Part shown: positions 1 to 7,196 of the stretch, piece by piece | Numbering within the stretch: position 1 is the first letter of the stretch | How the letters are laid out: each line of letters opens with the position of its first letter | Assembly (NCBI GenBank): GCA_002791215.1 | Contig: PFWQ01000082.1 | Span: 1 to 9,964 of the forward strand | Direction of reading: 5' to 3' | From: a candidate division SR1 bacterium CG_4_9_14_3_um_filter_40_9 | GTDB taxonomy: Bacteria; Patescibacteriota; Gracilibacteria; Absconditabacterales; Absconditicoccaceae | Length of the DNA stretch: 9,964 nucleotides | Notes under the pieces: generated by a model | What the model saw: only the letters and a program-made list of their open reading frames with translations | Database searches by the model: none | What the model was told of the DNA's origin: nothing | Translations under genes and position numbers: made by a program

Positions 1-2751
1 AAAATTGGACATACTTATGATGCCTCATAGTTCCTTATTCGTATTTTCGTATTGTTCTGATTTAACAGCTTGCACGACATCCTCTTCATGAGCATTGTAG
101 GCGGTCTGTTCCAGATTGTCTGTACGGAAATTCTCTTTGGTGACGGCATTATTTAATATTTTCGCTTTGGTGGTGCCAGCTATTTTGATTTGCTCGTCTG
201 TCAATTCTTGTACTTTTTTCAGTGCTTCCCTTCTTACAATACCTGTATCATCTTCTAATAATCTTACAAGCATCTCTACAAAATCTTTGATGCTCATATT
301 TTTGTCTTCGTAGTATTCTAGCGTCTGTTTTACATCTAATGAGGAAGTAGCTAGGGCGCGAATTTTCGCATCATCATGTTTCATGTATTTCAAAATATCT
401 TCAGTATCTCAAGGTATTTTCAAAGCTTTGTATGTTTGTAACATTTTTGTGATGTTGTCATTACTTCTATCATCCAATGCTCTAAGCACAGAAAGAAACT
501 CGTTAGACCATTTCCCTTGCATATCGTCCCATTTGTAATCATCAATATATACTGTGCTGGCTGTTTCTGTCTTTATCCATTTGGCAAGTAAGCTTTGTAT
601 ATATACATTTCAAGGATCTTTTGATAAAATCACATGAAAATTTTTGATAACGTGATTGTCATATTTGAATTCGTCTTTCTCTAATCGTTGAGGGAAGGTG
701 GTGAGGATGATATCTTTGAACTGTCACAATCCTTGTTCTCACCAAAGAATATTTTCAAGTTGATACTTCTGGTTTGAGCTGGCTCAATTTCATAAATAAT
801 TTCAGTATATTTGTCGCATTGCACTTCCTGTTTTATTGTTTTCAAAATATGTTTTTACTATACTCATATCGGGTTTGGGTATTCACTCGTATTGGCGGGA
901 TAATTTGTTGAGCAACCCCAAAATCCTTGTATCGCTATGCGTCATATTGGTTTGATTTATCTGTTTGTAATATGTGCTGGCAAGTGTGGAAATCGCTCCG
1001 ATATCGTTCGCATCTCATGCAAGCAATCCATTGGTATTCGTGTATTCCAAAAGCGCTAAGAACATATCAGAATGTAATAAATTGGCTTCTGGTGTCGTGC
1101 TTGCTAAATTTTTATAGATTTCTCATACAGCTGACTTGGGGAACCCATATCCTTCGACCATTGTCGTGGTTATTATGGGATAGGATGTGACGAGAAGGTT
1201 TATGTTTTCCTTTACCAATTCATTTATAATTTCTGCATCATTGCCAAATATCCAGCCAATGCGACCAGATCAATTTTTGTCTATGAACCTGGCTGTTTCT
1301 TTGTTTTCTGCTGCCCGCTGTAGGCATTGAAAGAATTCGCTGAGCATTTTGGTTTTGCCCTCTTGCGAAAGGTCCATACCTATGTTGTTCAGTATATCTC
1401 GTATATAATTTCTTTTATTAAGCGTCTTTAATGTCATAAATTCTTGTTTGGTCTTGAATACAAATGACAGTTCTGGTTTTGTGTATTCAAGTCATAACCA
1501 TGGACAATCTTCCGCTGCTCTTTTCTTGTCTTTATCGAGCATTATCGGTATGATCTCTGATTTATAAAAATCAATATATTGCGTATGAAAATCTTTATAT
1601 CCCTCGTCTTCTTGTATCGTGTTCCATCGAAATACTATGCGTCCATATCTATCTTTTGCTATAGTTCTCATAAATTGTTTGTATTCTTCTGGTGGTAATC
1701 AACATAGAAGCTTACGTACTTCAGCATATTCGTTTAATTCTACCAGAAAATATAATTTTTCTAGTATCGTCGGATATTGCGCCAATTGTCATTTTATGAG
1801 TCTTTCTTTGATATCTTTGCATTTCTTGTTTAGTTTTTCATCATCATAAAGATAATTCCGACTTCATCAAAAGAGAAAATCACTTATAGTTTTGATACGA
1901 GACGTTGATAGTTTGCTATTGCTGTTGATTATATTCTCGAATTTTCATAAGAGTTCTTCTGAATAAAATTTGAGAAACGAATTATTCTCACTGGTCAATA
2001 CAAATTGTAATGATCTGTCATCCAGTTTGTCAAAATTATCCAGGATAATTTGCGCCGTATGTATTCATTGTTGTCTTTGTATCTCTCTTGAGGGCATTCT
2101 GATAATATAATATCAAAATGCGTTATAATGGGTCTGGATATAGGTGTTGATGCTTTCCGGATGTTTCTTTATCTCTTCATCAAATTTTTTGCAACATCCG
2201 ATCTGTAACATCGTGCTTTGTTCTATTCTGAAAGTCTCAGTGAAATATCAGAAGAACAACATTTCCAATTCTTGGGCCACTTCTGGTGGTAAATCATATT
2301 TGTTTTCTAGGTGCAATATATCTTCAATGTTATTCTTTTTTATGACTTTGTTGTAGTGCGACAAATAGCTATCCATGAGTGCTATGTGGGGCTTTCGAGT
2401 TCATTTTAAAAGTCCACAATTGGCGCCCAGATAAGAATGATAACGCATTTCTCCTGTTTGTATTATGGGAAACTTATTAGAAAAATCATTTATTAGTTTG
2501 AATAATTCTTCTTTTGTTTGTATATTTTCTAAAATTTTATTTTTATTGTCTACAGCCCCTTCTTCAATCCAAGCAATCAATAAATCGCTTTGATCAAACA
2601 CTCTATCATTCTTGTATTTCATAATTATTTCGTCTCGTTTCTTCTCAAATGTTTCCCATGTTTCTGCCGTATACAAATCTTTGACTAAACTATCGTAGTC
2701 AACTTCCTGCTGTATTTCTTTCTTTTCTGGGGCGATAAATGATTCTAGCAT
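1..2751 (-). CDS. Very large helical protein of unknown function, partial (C-terminus beyond the window)
   Basis: With UGA read as Gly, one reading frame stays open from ATG at 2751 to the left edge, giving 917 codons without TAA or TAG and about 22 in-frame TGA codons. I do not recognise the family. The sequence is mostly charged, amphipathic helix, with no signal peptide or membrane segment. Near residues 785-800 and 825-850 are HEAT-like helices (KYMKHDDAKIRAL; LLEDDTGIVRREALKKVQEL), so the C-terminal part may be an alpha-solenoid. It starts 20 bp after the TPR-like gene at 2772-4334 on the same strand, so the two are probably co-transcribed. The first in-frame ATG after a TAA at 2776-2778 was taken as the start; no Shine-Dalgarno is visible. 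Confidence is high that it is a gene and low for any function. Confidence 0.85.
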
Positions 2752-2771
2752 GTGTCTAATATGATAAAGAT

Positions 2772-4334
2772 TTAATTATTTATTTGTGAAATTTTGCTTT
2801 TGATGATATCTTGTTCGGCGCTGTCGGTGCTGAGACTTAGTGCTTGAGCATAGCTTTTTTTCGCTTCTGTGAGATTATTCTGCAGGCGATAGAGATCGCC
2901 GATGATGCTGAAAAGATATGATTCATTGTAGGTATTTGCCAAATTAGTCAAAAGTCAGAGGTCGAAGGTCGAAAGTCCATCAGGTCGTCAGGTCGAAGGA
3001 TTATAATCTATTAGTTTACGCCCAATATTTCCATAGGTGCAGATATCTGCAGCGGTTCATGTGAATGTCGTGGTGCAATTTGTCAGATACATATCTGCTA
3101 GAAGTTTGTTCTCTTCGTAGATAGCAGATTTTACGTTGATGCTGTATGGTGCGTAGAATGCCTGATAGAAATAGTCGTAATAGTCAGATCCTGTCATGCC
3201 CTCCCCGGCGGGTAAATCTTGTTGACCGAGTAATTTCTGTCGTATGTCTACCATACTCTTGATGTCATCTTCCGCCTTGTAGCTCAACAGCATATATCTA
3301 TAGGCATCAGTCTGTAAGCTGGCGTCGTTTACTTGCGAAAGATATAAGATTGCTTGGCTGTATTCTTTGGATCGGTAAAAACTTATTCCGATGAGGAATT
3401 TATAAAGATTTTTATTGCTGATGTCGACATCTGCCAACTTGAGGAAATAATCATTTGCAGATTCCCGATTGTTGGTCAGGAAGTGCGTGTAGGCAAGGAT
3501 TTGGTAGGGCAGTATGTATTTGTTGTCTTCTAGCGCTGTCTCTAAGGCGAGTTTTTTGGCGATAGAAAAGTAGCCATTTTTGAGAAGTGCTAGTGAGACG
3601 AGTGCGTCCTGATAATATTTTGGAATCGCTTTGGAGCTATTGTAGGTAGAAATCGCTTGCGTGATCGCTTGGATTGATACCTTGTAACGGGCGCTCGAAA
3701 TGCCATTAAATAATTCCCGTGCTCATTTGTAGTCCTTATATCGTAGTTTGATGAGTCCTTGATAGAAATTATAATCATCCGCTTCTAGACGTCCTGCCCC
3801 CGGGTCTTTGCCCGGGGCAAGATTTTTGTATTCATCCATGATTGGGATGATTTTTTGGATGCTCTGCGGGTCTGTAATAGAGACGATAGTCGGATCGTGA
3901 ATTGCGATGTAGAGATGTAATGTCGGCTTCACATCTCCATCATAGTCAGGATTGATGATGAGCTCCTGGAGATATTGGTTTGCCTTTTCAAATTCATAAT
4001 TCTGTGCTAGTTTTTCTATGAGCGTCGTTCCGACTTTTATGTTTTTATTTTTTTGATATTCTGTTTCCAGGATTCCAATGTCTTGGGTGAGGTCGACTTT
4101 GTTTTGAAGAGAAGATGTCAGACGATCTATTCAGATGATTTCGGATGATATCTGTTGAGACGCAGATTGTTTCGTGCCTCGCAATGACGGCGTCTGTACT
4201 GGTTCTTCAATTTGTGGCTGAATTATTGTTTCTGGAAGCGAAGGTGATTTGACTGCATTTGAAAAAATGAAGGCCAATCGGCATCCTAGGAGAAATAAGA
4301 ATATGACATGAATGTTCTTTTCCAGCTTTAGCAT
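2772..4334 (-). CDS. Membrane-anchored TPR-like repeat protein, 520 aa
   Basis: The frame is open from ATG 4334 to TAA 2772 once TGA is read as Gly (for example at 4131-4133, 3723-3725 and 3057-3059). Residues 8-25 form a hydrophobic N-terminal segment. An LLGC motif (Cys18) could be a lipobox, but hydrophobic residues continue after it, so a membrane anchor is more likely. A Pro/Gln/Ser-rich linker follows to about residue 62 and includes the repeat-derived SLRGTKQS. The rest is helical hairpins typical of TPR/Sel1-like solenoids (KANQYLQEL, GARELFNG, YSQAILYLSQV), ending in a fairly clear TPR (SIIGDLYRLQNNLTEAKKSY). TPR proteins usually mediate protein-protein contacts; the partner is unknown. 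It leads the probable operon with the large gene downstream. Two stretches (around residues 172-181 and 445-460) coincide with DNA repeats and look like insertions. Confidence 0.8.
2948..2999. repeat. Degenerate 7-nt tandem repeat (gtcgaag-like) inside a CDS
   Basis: Successive heptamers read gtcaaaa, gtcagag, gtcgaag, gtcgaaa, then drift (ccatcaggtcgtcaggtcgaagg). The tract lies in the 3' part of the TPR-like gene and is translated as a low-complexity segment around PSTGRPDGLSTFDLG, between two helical units. The reading frame stays open through it. Confidence 0.6.
3795..3819. repeat. GC-rich palindromic element inside the TPR-like CDS
   Basis: Inverted arms tgccccc-ggg and gcccggggca surround a tcttt loop, giving an approximately 9-bp GC stem in an AT-rich gene. 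It is translated as NLAPGKDPGAGRLEA. The base composition is unlike the flanking sequence, which suggests an interspersed repeat that inserted in frame. Confidence 0.55.
4158..4195. repeat. Interspersed palindromic repeat (cgaggcacgaaacaatct type) inside the TPR-like CDS
   Basis: The element is bounded by perfect 6-bp inverted ends, agacgc (4158-4163) and gcgtct (4190-4195). Its core, cgtgcctcgcaatgacgg, matches a repeat type I know from many unrelated bacterial genomes, where it also appears inside ORFs as SLRGTKQS. Here it yields TPSLRGTKQSAS in the linker after the membrane segment. Related cores occur at 7646-7692 in rsmA. Confidence 0.65.
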
Positions 4335-4370
4335 AATGTTTGATAAACACTACATAAAGAGTGTATTCTT

Positions 4371-4393
4371 ATTATCCAGCTAAGCTGGATAAT
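4371..4393. promoter_or_regulatory. Perfect 11-bp palindrome in the leader of the TPR-like gene
   Basis: Arms attatccagct and agctggataat are separated by one base. It lies about 37 bp upstream of the ATG at 4334 and downstream of the predicted promoter, so it would be transcribed into the 5' leader. There is no T-run after it on either strand, so a terminator is unlikely. A dimeric regulator site or an mRNA hairpin is possible. Confidence 0.5.
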
Positions 4394-4430
4394 TTCGACA
4401 TCGCCTATCAAGAGGCTAGTCTGTGTCTCA

Positions 4431-4459
4431 ATTATATTCAAAATGCCTACCTTTTTCAA
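4431..4459 (-). promoter_or_regulatory. Promoter for the TPR-like gene / large gene operon
   Basis: On the minus strand TTGAAA (4459-4454) and TATAAT (4436-4431) are separated by exactly 17 nt. The -35 box begins at the end of the T-run of the upstream terminator. The predicted leader is about 90 nt and contains the 4371-4393 palindrome. Confidence 0.6.
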
Positions 4460-4484
4460 AAAAAACCCTGAAACATCGGGGTTT
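4458..4484 (-). terminator. Intrinsic terminator of the rsmH / FtsL-like unit
   Basis: Arms at 4463-4471 and 4476-4484 (aaaccctga / tcggggttt) form a 9-bp stem with one G-U pair and a 4-nt loop. On the minus strand it is followed by eight T residues (4465-4458). It lies 54 bp past the stop of the FtsL-like gene. Confidence 0.75.
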
Positions 4485-4499
4485 GGGATTGACATCTTT

Positions 4500-4550
4500 G
4501 AAAATCGTTAAAAATTGTTAAAGGTTGTTAAAAATCGTTAAAAATTGTTG
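4500..4550. repeat. 10-nt tandem repeat (aaaatcgtta type), five copies
   Basis: Five consecutive units follow the pattern aaaatYgtta: aaaatcgtta, aaaattgtta, aaggttgtta, aaaatcgtta, aaaattgttg. The tract covers the stop codon (TAA, 4540-4538) and the last codons of the FtsL-like gene, and extends into the spacer before the terminator. Confidence 0.75.
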
Positions 4551-4915
4551 TATGTTAAATTTGTATTTCCTGGCAGTTTCACTACTTCCGCACGCACGTC
4601 TACCACCTTTCTTCTGCCATCTGTACCTTGGATAGTCTCTCGATTCATGTGTTTGTAGTCTAGAAGCGTTGTTTTAAGGATTTCAAAATCAAATTGGATA
4701 GTGCTGAGTTTCTGATTTTCTTGTCTGAGGAAATATCCGCGAGTAGAGGAGCGATTTACATACAACAGGTACATAAGACTTGAAAAAACGAGCACCGCCA
4801 CTAAGGCACCCACCTTGAGGAATTCTATCGTAGAGTCATATCTTCTGTACTTCAAAATCAAGCCTGAATAGGCTTTTCTGAGAGAACTAGTTGGTACGAA
4901 TGAGAAGATTTTCAT
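4538..4915 (-). CDS. FtsL/DivIC-like small membrane protein, 125 aa
   Basis: This is a short bitopic protein. It has a basic cytoplasmic N-terminus (residues 1-32), one membrane helix at about 33-53 (VGALVAVLVFSSLMYLLYV), then an extracytoplasmic stretch with a coiled-coil-like segment at about 60-90 (LRQENQKLSTIQFDFEILK). That topology and its place directly after rsmH on the same strand match FtsL/DivIC-type division proteins, which in many bacteria follow rsmH and stabilise the FtsQ-FtsB septal complex. FtsL is too divergent to name from sequence alone, so the call rests on topology and synteny. It ends at a true TAA and has no internal TGA. The penicillin-binding protein and mur genes that normally follow are absent; a terminator comes instead. 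Confidence 0.6.
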   Translation of the reverse strand: MKIFSFVPTSSLRKAYSGLILKYRRYDSTIEFLKVGALVAVLVFSSLMYLLYVNRSSTRGYFLRQENQKLSTIQFDFEILKTTLLDYKHMNRETIQGTDGRRKVVDVRAEVVKLPGNTNLTYNNF

Positions 4916-5030
4916 TGAATGTTGACTGGGTAAAATATCGCTCTGAACCCCGCATCAAGTGACGGGGCAAGTTCCATGAAGAGTATATCCTTCGCTCCTC
5001 TCAGGATGACAGCTCACCAGTATGATAACT
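4916..5030. repeat. Spacer between rsmH and the FtsL-like gene, with repeat-like sequence
   Basis: This 115-bp gap contains a GC-rich inverted repeat (ccccg 4948-4952, cgggg 4963-4967) followed by atccttcgctcctctcagga. That resembles the 'cctgagaggagcgaaggat' class of interspersed repeats I know from other genomes. I see no gene. No terminator is visible, so rsmH and the FtsL-like gene may still share a transcript. Confidence 0.5.
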
Positions 5031-5906
5031 CTAGGTACGCTCTATCACTCTCAATTTTGCACTTCTGGCGGCTTTATTTTTTTCGATTTCCGTGTAGTGC
5101 GGTTGGACTGTTTTCGGGGTGAGTATATGAAATTCTTTTGTTTCTTCAAGCTGTTTAAAATAGGTTTTTACCAACCTGTCTTCGATGCTGTGATAGCTGA
5201 TGATGGCGCATCTTCCGCCCTGGCTTAGCGCTTCTGGTAGTTGCCCCAAAAAGACTTTAAGATTCTGGATTTCTTGATTGGTTTCTATCCTGACACATTG
5301 GAAGATGACGGCACACGCTTTGTCTCCCAATCAGCATTCATTGAGGATTTTTTTGAGGTCATAGGTTGTCTTTATCAGATGTTTATTCCTTTCTCTGATG
5401 ATGGCTTCCGCCAATTCTTTGGCCTTTTTCTCGGTAAAATCTCCGTAGGTCATGAAGATATTTGCCAATTCTGGAAGTCTATAATCGGCGATAATGTTGT
5501 AAGCACTTTGCTTGGCATTTTGGTCGAATCTCATATCGAGATCTGCGTTTTTTTTGATTGAAAATCCACGGGATCCGTCCTTGAAGTGTTCCAGATTGAC
5601 TCAGATATCGAGGAGAATGTAGTCAGCCTTTTTTCAGCTTAGTATTTTGGTGATATTGGCGTAAGAATCATGCACTAGATGCAGTGTCGAGGGACTAGTA
5701 TCGAGTGATGCGGCAATGATTTTTTGAGCTTTTTCTAATATTTTACCATCAATGTCTAACCCTATAAGTGCCCCATCAGGATTGAGTTTTTTCAGCATTT
5801 CTAGAGAATGACCGCCATGGCCGAGGGTACCGTCAATGATGAGTTTGGGGCTATTGGGGATGAAGTCTAAGACTTCTTTGAGAAGCACTGGTTTGTGAAT
5901 AATCAT
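5031..5906 (-). CDS. rsmH: 16S rRNA (cytosine(1402)-N(4))-methyltransferase RsmH, 291 aa
   Basis: RsmH (MraW) uses SAM to methylate N4 of C1402 in the 16S rRNA P-site and normally sits at the head of the division/cell-wall cluster. The N-terminus MIIHKPVLLKEVLDFI and the SAM motif DGTLGHGGHS (residues 25-34) are diagnostic. Then come YILLDIGV (97-103), SRGFS and ADLDMRFD, FQCVRIETNQEI, and the C-terminal IISYHSIEDRLVK. Three in-frame TGA codons read as Gly (residues 91, 102, 192); residue 102 is the conserved Gly of DLGV. ATG 5906 was chosen over TTG 5912 because MxxHxPVLL is the family N-terminus; a TAG lies just upstream. Length is close to the usual ~310. Residues around 66-76 (AASLDTSPST) coincide with an interspersed DNA repeat at 5683-5713. 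mraZ is not upstream. Confidence 0.95.
5683..5713. repeat. 31-nt interspersed repeat inside rsmH
   Basis: The sequence from agtgtcgagggactagta to gtgatgcgg aligns without gaps to 7518-7548 inside rsmA at 22 of 31 positions. In rsmH it is read on the opposite strand and gives AASLDTSPST, a segment not expected between the SAM-binding strands of this family. Confidence 0.55.
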
Positions 5907-5910
5907 GATC

Positions 5911-5940
5911 AACTAACAACTAAAAGTTAACAACTAACAG
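5911..5940. repeat. 7-nt tandem repeat (aactaac) at the rsmH start
   Basis: Units aactaac, aactaaa, agttaac, aactaac follow each other directly upstream of the rsmH ATG, in the place where a ribosome binding site would lie. No Shine-Dalgarno is present. Confidence 0.6.
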
Positions 5941-6014
5941 TTTATGTATTGCGCTGAGGAATGCAAAGTGTTGGATTTGACATTTTTGGTCAGTGGTTTG
6001 TGGTAGGTTTAAAT

Positions 6015-6043
6015 TTGCGTAATTTGGCGAAAGGGAGTATAAT
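6015..6043 (+). promoter_or_regulatory. Promoter for the HD-protein gene
   Basis: TTGCGT (6015-6020) and a perfect TATAAT (6038-6043) are 17 nt apart. A start near 6050 would give a leader of about 29 nt before ATG 6079. The same place also contains aagggag (6031-6037), five bases before a possible TTG start at 6043, so it may instead be a ribosome binding site. Confidence 0.5.
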
Positions 6044-6078
6044 TGAGGTACAGACTTTTAGCTTATGTTCTTCCATCT

Positions 6079-7134
6079 ATGGTCGATGAATCACTATCAG
6101 TACCGTGACAATGGGAATCGGACGTATTGGTTATCAATACCTTACCCACAGATGTTGCTATAGAAAAAACTATTCCTTTTCTGAGATTGGTCGCTATTTT
6201 TAATCAAACAGAAAAAACGAAATATGACGTGATGGATGTGCTAGAATCGTGACCTATTTTTAGAAAATTTTATGATTTTGTTTTCCATAATATCATCAAA
6301 CATAAGATTGTTATCCAAGAAGAATTGGCACATGTACTTATGTCCAAAATTGAAGATTTGAGGCTGGAATACCAGCAAGATGATATGGAAAAATGGCGAG
6401 ATAAAATTTTTGATGAAGTTCTTCGTAAAGAGTGATTGAGTAGAAAGGATGACTATACTGTCTGGGCACATAAAAAATTTAGACGTGCATGGATTGATAT
6501 GGAAGATGATTTTCACAATGATAAGAGAAGAACGCTTGATGAAAACAATAAGCCTCAAGATACTTTCACGCATCTTACGTGAACGATGGAGATATTGTTC
6601 GATAAAATTCTCCCTAATATGCCTTCTTGAGATGATGTCCACGAGCAAGATAAAATACCCAAAGCTCAATGGCTTTATCTTATTATCATTTCTTTGCTTC
6701 ATGATGCCGTTGAGAAAGATCCTCGTATCAAAAAAATTCTTAGACGTGATTTTGGTCCATATGTTGCCAAATGAGTTGTTCTCCTGAGTAAGAAAAAATT
6801 GGAGGGGTATATCGCCAATTCCAAAGACAAACACCTTCGAAAAAATTGAACCCAGGCGGAGAAAGAAACTATTGAAAGAGCTACAAAGAAAAGAAGAAAT
6901 CATGATTATTTCAAGGATTTGTCTTCTCTGGATATCTGATATTTGGCTGTAAAGTTGGCTGATAGAATCCACAATCTCACAACTATGAGAGGTGAACCGC
7001 TTACTGATATCAAACGTAAAATTGCTGAAACGAAAAAATATTTTCTTATCCCAGATATTCAAAAAAGAATTAAAATCTGATATGATATCATCGAGGAGAA
7101 GGTGCATGAGCTTGAGCTAGAATACGATCTTTAA
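6079..7134 (+). CDS. RelA/SpoT-like HD-domain protein, possible (p)ppGpp hydrolase, 351 aa
   Basis: The C-terminal half resembles the HD hydrolase domain of RelA/SpoT enzymes. It shows a candidate first metal His in FTHLTGTMEIL (His165), the HD pair in SLLHDAVEKD (His208-Asp209), FGPYVAKGVVLLSKKKL matching the FG..V..GVTKL segment, and VKLADRIHNLTTM with the last metal-binding Asp at 295. Such domains cleave the 3'-pyrophosphate of the stringent-response alarmone. The first ~150 residues are helical and unfamiliar, and no synthetase or TGS domain follows, so it would be hydrolase-only or act on another nucleotide. Several TGA codons read as Gly, including the conserved Gly232. ATG 6079 was chosen because a promoter overlaps the alternative TTG 6043, which would add 12 residues. 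It is divergent from rsmH. Confidence 0.75.
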
Positions 7135-7162
7135 TAACATTGAAACTTTCTGCTGAAAGCAT

Positions 7163-7196
7163 ACATTATGAATGGTTTAATTCATAATGTTTTTTT
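7163..7196 (+). terminator. Hairpin plus T-run after the HD-protein gene, touching the rsmA start
   Basis: Arms acattatgaa (7163-7172) and ttcataatgt (7181-7190) form a perfect 10-bp, AT-rich stem with an 8-nt loop, followed by seven T residues (7190-7196). The next base is the A of the rsmA ATG. It is probably the terminator of the HD gene, although it could regulate read-through into rsmA. Confidence 0.65.

Larger units (their letters stand above)
5907..6078. other. Divergent intergenic region between rsmH and the HD-protein gene
   Basis: It holds a 7-nt tandem repeat next to the rsmH start and promoter candidates for both strands. For rsmH, a weak minus-strand pair TTGCAT (5966-5961) and TAAACT (5944-5939), spaced 16 nt, is possible. 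A forward TTGACA occurs at 5977-5982, but no good -10 follows it. No gene is seen here. Confidence 0.5.

Noticed and set aside
5031..5912. rsmH as a degraded pseudogene in three pieces
   Set aside because: The only breaks are TGA codons in one constant frame, and one falls on a conserved glycine. Recoding explains it fully.
5977..6005. Forward promoter starting at TTGACA 5977-5982
   Set aside because: The -35 is perfect, but the sequence at the right spacing (gtggta/tggtag) is a poor -10; the pair at 6015-6043 is better.
6241..7107. A 288-codon open frame on the minus strand
   Set aside because: It lies fully antisense to the HD-protein gene, which has conserved motifs. The antisense frame has only Phe/Ile-rich sequence and no recognisable domain, so it is a composition shadow.
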